Shown here one piece after another: positions 8,133 through 15,971 of a stretch of DNA of 20,844 bases. Position numbers and translations under genes: made by a program. The stretch comes from Cytophagaceae bacterium (GTDB lineage Bacteria; Bacteroidota; Bacteroidia; Cytophagales; Flexibacteraceae): NCBI GenBank assembly GCA_947464365.1, contig CANHWS010000022.1:1-20844 (forward strand), read 5' to 3'. Below the pieces are notes generated by a model. That model saw only the letters and a program-made list of their open reading frames with translations. It had not been told where the DNA came from and searched no databases. The stretch's first letter is position 1, and every line of letters begins with the position of its first letter.

Positions 8133-8170
8133 AACAACGCCCAAGCTCATCACTGACCTTGGGCGTTGTT
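8133..8170. terminator. Hairpin terminator between convergent genes
   Basis: A perfect 13-bp inverted repeat (AACAACGCCCAAG at 8133-8145, CTTGGGCGTTGTT at 8158-8170) encloses a 12-base loop and is followed on + by TTCTTAATAATA. It lies between the 3' ends of the SRAP gene (+) and the first Spy-like gene (-), so it probably serves both. The U-tract is imperfect. Confidence 0.65.
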
Positions 8171-8225
8171 CTTAATAATATAGTGGGGTTGAATAACTTG
8201 TGCTGGGGAAGCACAACTGGTTTAA

Positions 8226-8702
8226 CTAGTCGTCCAGACCAGCTTCGCTTGTTCCTTCGGCTTCCATTTTGGCCTTGGCTTTGTTGCGGACTTTGGACTT
8301 CATTTCTTGGTACTTGCTAAGTTGGTCTGCAGTCAAGATACCCTTAAGGCCCATGTCAAACTTGGAAAAGATCTCCTTTCGCTCTTGGAAGAACGCCTTA
8401 CGGTCCTTGCTCGACTTTGCTTTTTCGATTGACCCCTTCATGGCAGTTAAGCGCTCCGTGTTGAGTGTTTGGACCTTGGCCTTTTGGCTTTCGTCTAGCC
8501 CTAGGACTTTGGTCATCTTCTTGGTGGCTTGCTCTGCACGTTTGGCAGGGTCAAAGTCGCTGCTTTGGCGTGGCGACCAATCAGACTTTGATTTGGTTGT
8601 TTTTGGCGTCTCTTTAGGAGCCATCTGAGCCATACTAGTTGTACCAATTAGAGCAGAAGCTCCAATGGCAAAACAGAACTGAAGGAATCGGGAAGTTTTC
8701 AT
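8226..8702 (-). CDS. Small periplasmic Spy/CpxP-like helical protein, copy 1
   Basis: A 158-residue exported protein with a clear type I signal peptide (MKTSRFLQFC... cleaved after TTSMA, about residue 25). The mature part has a Lys/Pro/Ser-rich linker (27-55) and a charged helical core (about 56-145) with LGLDESQKAKVQTLN and GILTADQLSKYQEM. These recall the LTxxQ-type turns of Spy/CpxP envelope-stress chaperones, but the exact motif is not conserved, so the family link is an inference. The core is paralogous to the product of the next gene on the strand (8946-9437): LxLxExQxAxVQxLNxERxxxMK is shared, as is the helix before FxxGLKxxLxAxQ. The C-terminus is acidic (EAGLDD). It probably has its own promoter in the 243-bp gap upstream. 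The stop is TAG. Confidence 0.8.
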   Translation of the reverse strand: MKTSRFLQFCFAIGASALIGTTSMAQMAPKETPKTTKSKSDWSPRQSSDFDPAKRAEQATKKMTKVLGLDESQKAKVQTLNTERLTAMKGSIEKAKSSKDRKAFFQERKEIFSKFDMGLKGILTADQLSKYQEMKSKVRNKAKAKMEAEGTSEAGLDD

Positions 8703-8848
8703 TGCGTGTGATTAAAACGGATTTGAGTGAACTGTTTGAGTCTAGGAAAAAACTAGCAGAGGACTAGCTTACTGTGCTGTACTTCTGCTTGTGTTTGGTG
8801 TATGATAACCTGACAAAACTGTGCCAGATGCAGTGATGGGTTGGGGTG

Positions 8849-8884
8849 CTTAACGTCCTTAACAAGCCTTAACCATGACCTAAC
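8849..8884 (-). promoter_or_regulatory. Four helically phased GTTAAG-type direct repeats
   Basis: On + the sequence reads CTTAAC at 8849, 8858 and 8868 and CCTAAC at 8879, with spacings of 9, 10 and 11 bp; on - these are GTTAAG and GTTAGG. One repeat per helical turn is typical of a cooperative regulator site. The block touches a TAnnTTTG-like box (8884-8891) upstream of the first Spy-like gene. The binding protein is unknown. Confidence 0.35.
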
Positions 8885-8891
8885 AAATGTA
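8884..8891 (-). promoter_or_regulatory. Putative -7 promoter box for Spy-like copy 1
   Basis: On - this reads TACATTTG, an exact match to the Bacteroidota TAnnTTTG consensus. It would give a leader of about 175 bases before the ATG at 8702. No TTG is seen at the usual distance upstream, so support is limited. Confidence 0.3.
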
Positions 8892-8945
8892 GCCCATTTG
8901 GCCTGAACAGATTAGCTGAGATACCTGCCCGTTTGCCCCCTTTGG

Positions 8946-9437
8946 TTACTCCATCTGGCCACCGCCCATTTGGCGCTGCTGCATACGTTCTTGGCGTTGT
9001 TTCATCTGTTCTTCCTTCCAGGCAGTATAGTCTTTGAACTGGGTCGCGTTCAGCACAACTTTTAGGCCTTCCTCAAACTTGGCCTCAGACTTCATGGCCT
9101 CTTCGCGCATGAGGGACATGTCACCAGCATCCATAGCCTTTTTGTAGGTTTCCTTCATGCTCAGGAATCGCTCCAGGTTAAGCGCCTGCACGCTTGCTTC
9201 CTGATTTTCGTTGAGTTTAAGGCGTTCCTTCATCCTTTCGGTTGTACGGCTAGCCATTTTCTCAGGGTCCATTTGCTCTCGCCCACCCCCAGGACCACGT
9301 TGACCGCCTCCGCCACCAAATTGGGCAAAAGCAGTACTGGTTAGCAATGTGATTACGAGGGTCATGACCAGGAACCTACCCATCTGACGGAAGGTGGCTG
9401 TGGCAGGGCCAATGATGCTAGAGCGGTTTAGTTTCAT
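8946..9437 (-). CDS. Small periplasmic Spy/CpxP-like helical protein, copy 2
   Basis: A 163-residue exported protein. The frame extends to 9461; the ATG at 9435-9437 gives MKLNRSSIIG, and a further ATG at 9381-9383 (MGRFLVMTLV) would leave a more compact signal peptide cleaved after STAFA. Either could be the true start. The mature protein opens with a Gly-rich segment (QFGGGGGQRGPGGGR), then a Met/Glu/Lys-rich helical core with MKERLKLNENQEASVQALN and KVVLNATQFKDY, and ends in a Gln/Met/Arg-rich tail (QRMGGG-like). It is paralogous to the downstream copy at 8226-8702, with the same order of motifs but different linker and tail. The high Met content could suit metal or oxidation sensing, which is speculation. 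It is divergent from the S8 protease gene. The stop is TAA. Confidence 0.78.
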   Translation of the reverse strand: MKLNRSSIIGPATATFRQMGRFLVMTLVITLLTSTAFAQFGGGGGQRGPGGGREQMDPEKMASRTTERMKERLKLNENQEASVQALNLERFLSMKETYKKAMDAGDMSLMREEAMKSEAKFEEGLKVVLNATQFKDYTAWKEEQMKQRQERMQQRQMGGGQME

Positions 9438-9626
9438 TGCGTTGGTGAGTGCTTGGAGCAAGATTTGCAGTAAGTTTAAGTGATAATCGATCGGCCGAGA
9501 CCATCAAAATGACAATACTTTGCCGATCTATTGATAAGACCAATAACTGAGGCGGTAGTTTAAGATCCAACCAATTAAAAATATGGCCGTTCGTACGATT
9601 GTCCTGATAAATTTTGGCGGAACCAG

Positions 9627-9634
9627 TATCTTTG
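9627..9634 (+). promoter_or_regulatory. Putative -7 promoter box for the S8 protease gene
   Basis: TATCTTTG matches TAnnTTTG exactly and lies 57 bp before the chosen ATG at 9692, predicting a leader of about 50 bases. A TTG at 9599-9601 is somewhat too far for the ideal -33 spacing. If correct, transcription would start inside the upstream TTG-initiated extension of the frame and so supports the ATG at 9692. Confidence 0.45.
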
Positions 9635-9691
9635 GATGTCGGATCGCACTTTTGTGTATCCAACACACAACACGTTCAACCAACGCGCTCA

Positions 9692-12600
9692 ATGACCAGA
9701 TTTTTTACTAAGACCAATGGCCGGTTGCTGAGGCCATACCTACTCGGGATGGCTTTGTTGGCCAGCGCCGGGGTTGTACAAGGCCAAACGGCAGATCAGT
9801 TGCTCCAGATCAAGCTTGCAACTCCGTCTGAGGCACTAGAGAACCTAGCCCGCGAGTATGCCAGAATCACACCTATCCGCAAGGCTAGTGCTTTGGCCAA
9901 AGCCAAACAAATGGGCTGGCCTTTGACCTTTTCAGATGCTAAGGGAAAAGTCGTCAACCACTTGGTCGATCTTGACGAACTCGGCAATCCTGTTTATGCT
10001 GGCGTTGACAACTTATCTTCGGCTCAGACCCTTGGCATTGACAAAGTCTGGCCAGGTGGTACAACTAACTATAACCTCACAGGGCGTGGCTATAAAGCTA
10101 GCCAATGGGATGCAGGTTCGCCAGTACTGAACCACGTAGAGCTGATTGGTAGGGTCGTGAGTGCAGATGGAGCAGCTGTTGATGATCATAGCACCCATAC
10201 CGCTGGTACCATCTTGGGCAAAGGCGTATCTGCCGAGGCCAAAGGAATGGCATACGAGGCCACAATGCGGGCCTATAACACCAGTAGCCCCATCAACCAG
10301 ATGGCCAACGAGGCGAATAATGGCTCCTTAGCTGGTAACCATAGCTGGTCATACAAACGTGGCTTCCAACCAGGTGGTGTTGGTTATGTCTGGCTCGGAC
10401 CTGCCAACGCTTATGTCGATCCTGGCTATGGCTATTACAGCAACATCGCCGCCCAGTGGGATGCCGCAGCGCTTAACATGCCCTACTTCCTGAACTGTAA
10501 ATCAGCTGGTAATGACCGTGGGTCAGGCCCAGCACCAGGACAAACCTATACCATCTCAGCTACCGGTGCTACTGTTACGCAGCCTGCAGTTGGCTCGGCT
10601 ACTTATCGCGCCCCTAACGGCCAATACGACTGTATGGCCAACCATACTGTCTCCAAAAATCTACTGAGTGTTGCAGCAGTTTCAGCCATCAGGGCTGGCT
10701 ACACCACCGCCAATGGCGTGATCATGTCCAGCTTCAGCAGCTGGGGACCAACAGACGATGGCCGGATCAAACCAGATATTTCGGCAGTTGGCGTATCTGT
10801 CTATAGCTCCGTAGGACCAACCAACACCAGCTATGACACCTATGATGGCACTAGTATGAGTACCCCGAGCATGACAGGTGTTTGCCTCCTACTTCAGGAG
10901 CAACACGCCAATACCCACCAAGGTCGCCTCATGCGTGCCGAGACCCTCAAAGGCCTAATCATCCATTCGGCAGACGAGGCTGGCACATCAATTGGCCCGG
11001 ATTATCGATTCGGCTGGGGACTTGCTAACGTCAAAAAAGCCTCTGATATCTTGCTTGGTGACAGCGCAAACCACTTCATCAAAGAGCTGGTCTTGACCAA
11101 TGCCCAAACCATCACAATCCCTGTCACTGTCGCTACAGCCGGCCCATTACGTGCCACTATCTCTTGGTTCGATCAGCCAGGCCCGGTTAATGCCGCCATG
11201 CCGCTCAACGACCGTACACCGAAGCTGATCAACGACCTTGACCTCCGCATTGTCCGCCTTTCGGACAATACAACCACCAGCCCGTACAAACTAGACCCGG
11301 CCAACCCTGCGAACCCCGCCACTACTGGTGACAACGTTCTGGACAATGTCGAGCAAGTGTTGCTCGCCAATGCTGCCCCTGGCAATTACGAAATCAGGAT
11401 CAGCCACAAAGGTGCTACCCTTGTGACTGGTCGTCAATCGTTTGGCCTTTTGGTCTCTGGTGTCTCGAGCAAATATGCAGGTACACTATGCCATGGCCTA
11501 TTGCGTAGCTCAGCTAGCCGTGGCACCATCACTGATGGTAGCGGTAGCCAGAACTACAAAGACAATTCGGACTGTACTTGGCAGATCGACGTGCAGGATA
11601 CCACTGCTGCAGTGGCCATCAACTTCACAGCCATGGGCCTCAGCGCTGGCGATACTGTCTATCTTTATAGCGGTACCCAAACTCGGAACACGCTACTGGG
11701 TAAGTATTCAGGCACAGCCATCCCTGCTGGAGTATCTTATGGTTCAAAGGGGCGGGCTTACATTCGTTTCGTATCGGATGCTGCAACGGCTAGTACCGGC
11801 TTCTCGCTCAACTACAACATCGTGACCTTGCCACAGGTTACAGTAACCTCTGGTTCCTCACAGGTATGTAGTGGCAATGCCGTTCGGTTTATTGCCAGCA
11901 CCGCTACCGCCTCTGATACGGCAGGCCTTACTTGGCAATGGAACATCCCTGGGGCAATCCCGAACAACCCGACTGGGCGTACTCCTGTCGTTATTTTGCC
12001 TAATGGTGGCACCTATACAGCAAGCGTAAGTGCAACAAACCTAGTCGGTACTGCCAATGCAACCATCCAGACCGTTGTGAGAGCCCTCAATGGCAATATT
12101 TTCTCAGCTGCCTATGCAGAAGAGCGCTTTGATGCCAACACAACATGGCCTCGGAACACAATCGACACCAATGGTACTTGGCGCACTACCACCTTCCCTC
12201 CCAGCAATACCAACTGGTCACGCAGCACGATTGCAGCTTACAGCGGTACTGCAAGTGCCTATATCCGGAGCAATACCGTTTTGGTAGGCACCGTCCGCGA
12301 GCTCATTTCGCCGAACTTCAACATGACGGGACTGACAGCAGGACAGCGTTTACGTTTCCGAATTTCAAGTGCACGTGCTACTACAAACAGCAGCGATGTC
12401 ATGAAACTATTCTGGAGCAACAACTGCGGTAACACCTGGACCCAGATCGCCTATAACCGCTCTGGCACCACCAACCCGAGCATCTATACCGTCATTGGCA
12501 CGCGTCGACACCCCTTCATCCCAGCTGATGGCTCGGAGTGGCGCACAGAAAGTGTCATCATCCCTGCCGCTGCCATTGCATCGACCCGTTGCCAGTTTAA

Positions 12601-12964
12601 ATGGGAGTACACCAATGACGCCTCAACCAGTCTGTACATGGATGACATCATGATCGGTGACTCGGCCTTGGCTGTCAGCATCGACAAAAACTTGACCACT
12701 GTCCACGACCTTGCCACAGCCTATCCAAACCCAGGCGAAGTCAGCAATGCCAAACTCAAGATCAACGTTCCCACTGGTGAGGCCCTTCAAATCAGCATTA
12801 CGGATGTAGTTGGTCGTCAGCATGTAATTAACTACATCGTCAATCAAGAAGGCGAAGTCCTCTTGGTTAATGAACTGTTCGGCAATACCCTATCAACTGG
12901 TTTGTACAACATCACGATCCAGCGGGCACGAGAGGTTCAACAGATTAAACTAGTGCTGCAATAG
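9692..12964 (+). CDS. Type IX-secreted S8 (subtilisin-like) serine protease with CUB and Por sorting domains
   Basis: A 1090-residue secreted protease. The ATG at 9692 gives a signal peptide (MTRFFTKTNG... cleaved near VVQGQ, about residue 32); the open frame from 9614 (TTG) is not needed. The catalytic domain is about 105-455: D140 (SQWDAGSP), H169 (HSTHTAGT), oxyanion N274 (SAGND) and nucleophile S388 (DGTSMSTPS). The Asp box WDAG, rather than DTG, is the form I know from Bacteroidota S8 proteases. Next come a jelly-roll domain (about 465-590), a CUB domain (about 598-710), a PKD/Ig-like domain (about 715-798), a MAM-like sandwich (about 802-990, ending LYMDDIMIGD) and a type A sorting domain (about 1003-1090) with AYPNPG, DVVGR and LSTGLYNI. 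The sorting domain should direct export by type IX secretion, followed by cell-surface attachment or release. Substrate is unknown. The gene is followed by a strong terminator. The stop is TAG. Confidence 0.93.
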   Translation: MTRFFTKTNGRLLRPYLLGMALLASAGVVQGQTADQLLQIKLATPSEALENLAREYARITPIRKASALAKAKQMGWPLTFSDAKGKVVNHLVDLDELGNPVYAGVDNLSSAQTLGIDKVWPGGTTNYNLTGRGYKASQWDAGSPVLNHVELIGRVVSADGAAVDDHSTHTAGTILGKGVSAEAKGMAYEATMRAYNTSSPINQMANEANNGSLAGNHSWSYKRGFQPGGVGYVWLGPANAYVDPGYGYYSNIAAQWDAAALNMPYFLNCKSAGNDRGSGPAPGQTYTISATGATVTQPAVGSATYRAPNGQYDCMANHTVSKNLLSVAAVSAIRAGYTTANGVIMSSFSSWGPTDDGRIKPDISAVGVSVYSSVGPTNTSYDTYDGTSMSTPSMTGVCLLLQEQHANTHQGRLMRAETLKGLIIHSADEAGTSIGPDYRFGWGLANVKKASDILLGDSANHFIKELVLTNAQTITIPVTVATAGPLRATISWFDQPGPVNAAMPLNDRTPKLINDLDLRIVRLSDNTTTSPYKLDPANPANPATTGDNVLDNVEQVLLANAAPGNYEIRISHKGATLVTGRQSFGLLVSGVSSKYAGTLCHGLLRSSASRGTITDGSGSQNYKDNSDCTWQIDVQDTTAAVAINFTAMGLSAGDTVYLYSGTQTRNTLLGKYSGTAIPAGVSYGSKGRAYIRFVSDAATASTGFSLNYNIVTLPQVTVTSGSSQVCSGNAVRFIASTATASDTAGLTWQWNIPGAIPNNPTGRTPVVILPNGGTYTASVSATNLVGTANATIQTVVRALNGNIFSAAYAEERFDANTTWPRNTIDTNGTWRTTTFPPSNTNWSRSTIAAYSGTASAYIRSNTVLVGTVRELISPNFNMTGLTAGQRLRFRISSARATTNSSDVMKLFWSNNCGNTWTQIAYNRSGTTNPSIYTVIGTRRHPFIPADGSEWRTESVIIPAAAIASTRCQFKWEYTNDASTSLYMDDIMIGDSALAVSIDKNLTTVHDLATAYPNPGEVSNAKLKINVPTGEALQISITDVVGRQHVINYIVNQEGEVLLVNELFGNTLSTGLYNITIQRAREVQQIKLVLQ

Positions 12965-12994
12965 TCAGAGCACGAGTCTAATCTCCATTAACCC

Positions 12995-13034
12995 ACAAAG
13001 GGCAGCTAGTATCAACTAGCTGCCCTTTGTTTTT
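12995..13034. terminator. Strong intrinsic terminator after the S8 protease gene
   Basis: A perfect 16-bp stem (12995-13010 with 13015-13030, core GGGCAGCTAGT) closes a 4-base ATCA loop and is followed by a run of Ts on +. It lies between the convergent S8 protease and pirin genes and begins 30 bp after the protease stop. Confidence 0.85.
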
Positions 13035-13068
13035 GGCAAGAATCGTAAAGTCACTAAACTGAAATAAC

Positions 13069-13785
13069 CTACCGCAACTCCAACATCGGCACCTCCATAA
13101 GCAATAACTCAGCGTCGGTTCTTGCCAGAACCTCAAAGGTGGCGGTGTCGGTGATGGCAAGGCCGTCACGGGTGCTGAGGGTTTGGCCATCAATGGTCAC
13201 TTCTCCACTTAGGACGAAGAGGTAGAGGCCGTGGTTTGGTTGGTGGAAAGTATAAGGAAGCGATTGGCCAGCAGAGAGATTACCCAAGGTAAACCAAGCA
13301 TCTTGATTGATCCATACTGCAGCAGCAGCATCAGGAGCGACGATGGTCTGCCACTGGTTTTGACGACCGGCGACATCAAACGTTTTTTGGTCATACCTAG
13401 GAGTGATGTTACGCTCCTTGGGCAGGACCCATATCTGCAAGAATTTAACCTCTTCGGTTTTGGAGTGGTTGTACTCGCTATGTTTCACCCCCGTGCCAGC
13501 GCTCATGATCTGGACATCACCATTTTTGATGATGGTCGAGTTACCCATTGAGTCTCGATGCTCTAGGTCGCCAGCCAAAGGGATGCTGACGATTTCCATA
13601 TTGTCATGTGGATGGGTGCCAAAGCCCATCCCAGCAGCTACACGGTCATCATTCAGGACACGAAGGGCGCCAAAATGCACTCGTTCGGGATCGTAATAGT
13701 GCGAAAAGCTAAAGGTATGGCGGCTATTGAGCCATCCAAGGTTTGCAATGCCACGGCTGTTTGCTTTGTGGAGGGTAGTTTTCAT
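13069..13785 (-). CDS. Pirin family bicupin
   Basis: A 238-residue cytoplasmic pirin-like protein. Pirins are double-cupin metalloproteins; E. coli YhhW has quercetin 2,3-dioxygenase activity and others act as redox or transcription cofactors. The metal site in the N-terminal cupin is complete: H58 and H60 (GFGTHPHDNMEIV), H102 and E104 (GTGVKHSEYN), the same spacing as YhhW H57, H59, H101 and E103. The family opening RGIANLGWLNSRHTFSFSHY is present, and the C-terminal cupin (about 150-238) has HGLYLFVLSGEV. Length matches YhhW-type pirins. Start MKTTLHKANS is unambiguous. It is convergent with the S8 gene and downstream of scpA on the same strand, 236 bp away, so it is probably transcribed separately. 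Its physiological substrate cannot be told. The stop is TAG. Confidence 0.92.
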   Translation of the reverse strand: MKTTLHKANSRGIANLGWLNSRHTFSFSHYYDPERVHFGALRVLNDDRVAAGMGFGTHPHDNMEIVSIPLAGDLEHRDSMGNSTIIKNGDVQIMSAGTGVKHSEYNHSKTEEVKFLQIWVLPKERNITPRYDQKTFDVAGRQNQWQTIVAPDAAAAVWINQDAWFTLGNLSAGQSLPYTFHQPNHGLYLFVLSGEVTIDGQTLSTRDGLAITDTATFEVLARTDAELLLMEVPMLELR

Positions 13786-13883
13786 GGTGGTGGTTGGCAG
13801 CAGCGCTGCGCATTATATGGTTATTGTTTCGGCTGGCCTTGATGATCTGGCTGTATAGCTCTGGGCTTCGTCTGATCAGCCGC

Positions 13884-13954
13884 TTTTGACAATACAAAGT
13901 ACGGCCACCAAATAGTGACAACCAATGCAAAAAGGATTGCAAGCATTGTCAAAA
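13884..13954. repeat. 10-bp inverted repeat upstream of the pirin gene
   Basis: TTTTGACAAT at 13884-13893 and its exact complement ATTGTCAAAA at 13945-13954 flank a 51-bp spacer. The element sits about 100-170 bp upstream of the pirin start in the scpA-pirin gap and could be a two-site operator; GTGACAAC at 13915-13922 is a related half-site. No regulator gene is adjacent. Confidence 0.35.
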
Positions 13955-14021
13955 CCTTGGTGCTGGATAATACAATACCAATACCAGATTTATGCTATCA
14001 ACGACCAGGCAATAACCAATC

Positions 14022-14789
14022 CTAGGCCTCTCCACTAAGCTCCATCACCGACTGGAAGGAAGGCCGGGTGAGCCAAAAATTGTTATAGGCCTCCCCAATT
14101 ACAACCATGGCCTCTTGCATTGCCAAAAGCTCCAGCACTGCCAAGAAGTTAAAAATGGCCAGGATTTTAGAGTTTGTTTCGGCCAAAACCATCTCAAACG
14201 ACACCCTTTCGTGCTGCATCAATAACTGCCGAAGACGATCTTTTTGTTCCTCGACGGTATAGGGGAAGGTCACGACAGTATGACGGGGGCGGTTAAGCTC
14301 GATCTCGTAGGCCTGCATAGCCCGCTCATAAAACTTGAGCAATTTATACAGATCCACATCTTGCAGCTCAACATCTGTGTCGCTAACCTTGGCCATAAGT
14401 TTGAGCTCGCGGGTGACATTCCCACGGTCATACATCTGGGCACGATCAGCTTCCATGTCGGCCAAGACACCAACCACGCTCTTATATTTTTTGTACTCCA
14501 ACAGTTGCTGGACAAGCTCTTGCCGAGGGTCAATCTCTTCGCCTTTGGCATTGAGCTCAGGCCGTGGCAACATACTCCGGCTCTTGATCCGCATTAGGGT
14601 CGAAGCCACCAAGATGAACTCGCCAGCCACCTCCATATTCATCTGCTCCAGATGATGGAGGTAGTCAAGGAAATCCTGAGTCATCTTACCAATCGGGATG
14701 TCATAGATGTCCAGCTCGTCGCGCTCGATGAAGAACAACAACAAGTCAAACGGACCCGAAAAAAGTGGCAACTTGACCTCAAAACTCAT
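14022..14789 (-). CDS. scpA: Segregation and condensation protein A
   Basis: A 255-residue kleisin subunit of the bacterial SMC-ScpAB condensin, which acts with SMC and ScpB in chromosome compaction and segregation. The N-terminal domain (about 1-90) shows FEVKLPLFSGPFDLLLFFIE, matching the ScpA opening that contacts the SMC neck, followed by ELDIYDIPIGKMTQDFLDYL and ASTLMRIKSRSMLPR. The middle is a charged linker, and the C-terminal winged helix (about 190-255) begins near RVSFEMVLAETNSK. The frame is open to 14843, but the ATG at 14787-14789 starts the conserved MSFEVKLPLF and is preferred. No scpB or smc gene is in the window. It is divergent from the OmpA-family gene across 190 bp. The stop is TAG. 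Confidence 0.93.
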   Translation of the reverse strand: MSFEVKLPLFSGPFDLLLFFIERDELDIYDIPIGKMTQDFLDYLHHLEQMNMEVAGEFILVASTLMRIKSRSMLPRPELNAKGEEIDPRQELVQQLLEYKKYKSVVGVLADMEADRAQMYDRGNVTRELKLMAKVSDTDVELQDVDLYKLLKFYERAMQAYEIELNRPRHTVVTFPYTVEEQKDRLRQLLMQHERVSFEMVLAETNSKILAIFNFLAVLELLAMQEAMVVIGEAYNNFWLTRPSFQSVMELSGEA

Positions 14790-14797
14790 GATAGGAC

Positions 14798-14805
14798 TAT
14801 ATTTG
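14798..14805 (+). promoter_or_regulatory. Possible -7 box TATATTTG in the scpA-ompA divergent gap
   Basis: The sequence matches TAnnTTTG on +, with TTG at 14773-14775 upstream at a spacing of 22. It lies 175 bp before the OmpA-family start, giving a long leader, and overlaps the palindrome at 14801-14813. It could equally be a chance match. Confidence 0.25.
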
Positions 14806-14813
14806 GACCAAAT
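14801..14813. promoter_or_regulatory. 13-bp palindrome in the scpA-ompA divergent gap (possible operator)
   Basis: ATTTGG-A-CCAAAT is a perfect dyad with one central base, 11 bp upstream of the scpA ATG and overlapping the TATATTTG box. A repressor here could affect both divergent genes. The site is short and the protein unknown. Confidence 0.3.
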
Positions 14814-14979
14814 GCTGGCTTTGGCTGGACTTTTGCTTTGCAATATAAGGTACTAAAGGATTCCTTCGCCTAGCATATTTGGCTACCCTTCCTCGTTAGA
14901 TGCCTAGCATGGGCATTGGTCTTGACTACAAAACCAACAAAACCAAACTGCTGCGATCAATTAACACTACGTCCCCATC

Positions 14980-15897
14980 ATGCAACATCCACCGCTCATG
15001 AGCGCCAATCCGTCCCGCACCAGCCGCTATTTGCTACTACTTGCCATCCCCTGCATCACCTTGCTAGGAAGCTGTGTTGTTGGCAAAAAGAAGTATGAAT
15101 CCCTCCTGAAGGACCGCAACAAGCTAGACAGCACCTTGGTGGACCTGAATGGCAAACACAAAACACTCAATGCCCAGCACGATGCACTTAATGCAAGGAC
15201 ACTTGCCTTACTAAAGGACACTGCCGCCCTTGGCAAAATCCGTCGTGGGTTGGTATTCGACCTCCAGACAGCTGACCGCAACTACAGTGCCTTGATGACT
15301 ACCAGTAACAAACAAACACTGGAACTAAGCAAGAAGAACGCCACCCTTGGCAAGGATCTAGCCGCCCGCGAACGCCGTGTTCAAGAGCTTGAGGGATTGA
15401 TCGCTGACAAAGAGCGCGCTACCCGAGAGCTTAGAGATCGTGTGGCCAAATCACTGCTTGGCTTCAACGAAAAAGACCTAACCATCCAGGTCAAGAATGG
15501 CAAAGTCTATGTCTCCCTGTCCGAGCAACTACTGTTCGCTTCTGGCCGCTACGATGTCGATCCGAAAGGACAGGATGCACTAAAAACCTTGGCTGGTGTC
15601 CTCCGTAAAGACACCTCAGTCAATGTCACGATCGAAGGTCATACAGACGATGTACCGATGCGTGCTGGCACTGCTGGCATGAAAGACAACTGGGACCTGA
15701 GTGTACTGCGGGCAACAAGCATTGCACGCCTGCTTGCTGACGAAGGGGTCCAAGGTCATCAGCTGATCGCGTCAGGCCGTAGCAAATACCTCCCGCTTGA
15801 TCCGCAAAAAACGACTGACGCACGCACCAAAAACCGTCGTACCGAGATCATCTTGACACCTAAGCTGGACGATTTGTTCAAGATGCTAGGCAACTAA
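14980..15897 (+). CDS. OmpA-family peptidoglycan-binding lipoprotein
   Basis: A 305-residue outer-membrane lipoprotein. A lipobox L29-G30-S31-C32 ends the signal peptide (two possible ATGs, at 14980 and 14998; the first is used). Residues about 37-155 are a long heptad-like charged helix, a predicted coiled coil (KYESLLKDRNKLDSTLV, RERRVQELEGLIADKERA-like). The OmpA C-terminal domain is about 165-295: LLFASGRYDVDPKG, VTIEGHTDDVPM, the binding helix N237-W-D-L-S-x-x-R244-A and NRRTEI, which together bind meso-diaminopimelate in peptidoglycan. The product should therefore tether the outer membrane to the wall across the periplasm, comparable to Pal but with a longer spacer. It ends at a terminator shared with the GH28 gene. 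The stop is TAA. Confidence 0.92.
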   Translation: MQHPPLMSANPSRTSRYLLLLAIPCITLLGSCVVGKKKYESLLKDRNKLDSTLVDLNGKHKTLNAQHDALNARTLALLKDTAALGKIRRGLVFDLQTADRNYSALMTTSNKQTLELSKKNATLGKDLAARERRVQELEGLIADKERATRELRDRVAKSLLGFNEKDLTIQVKNGKVYVSLSEQLLFASGRYDVDPKGQDALKTLAGVLRKDTSVNVTIEGHTDDVPMRAGTAGMKDNWDLSVLRATSIARLLADEGVQGHQLIASGRSKYLPLDPQKTTDARTKNRRTEIILTPKLDDLFKMLGN

Positions 15898-15971
15898 ACC
15901 AACAAGCGTAAGCATAGCGTCTTGGGTCCTCTTTGTTAAAAACTAACGACCCCAGTAGAAATTACCTAGAC

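Noticed and set aside
9489..9528. GATCGG and CCGATC inverted pair in the S8/Spy-like gap
   Set aside because: Only six exact bases per arm with imperfect flanks; too short to separate from chance.
9418..9666. 82-codon frame on - overlapping the S8/Spy-like divergent gap
   Set aside because: It overlaps the promoter region and the start of the Spy-like copy 2 gene and has no protein-like features.
9614..9691. Upstream extension of the S8 protease frame from a TTG codon
   Set aside because: The extension would place 26 polar residues before a good signal peptide, and a -7 box lies inside it.
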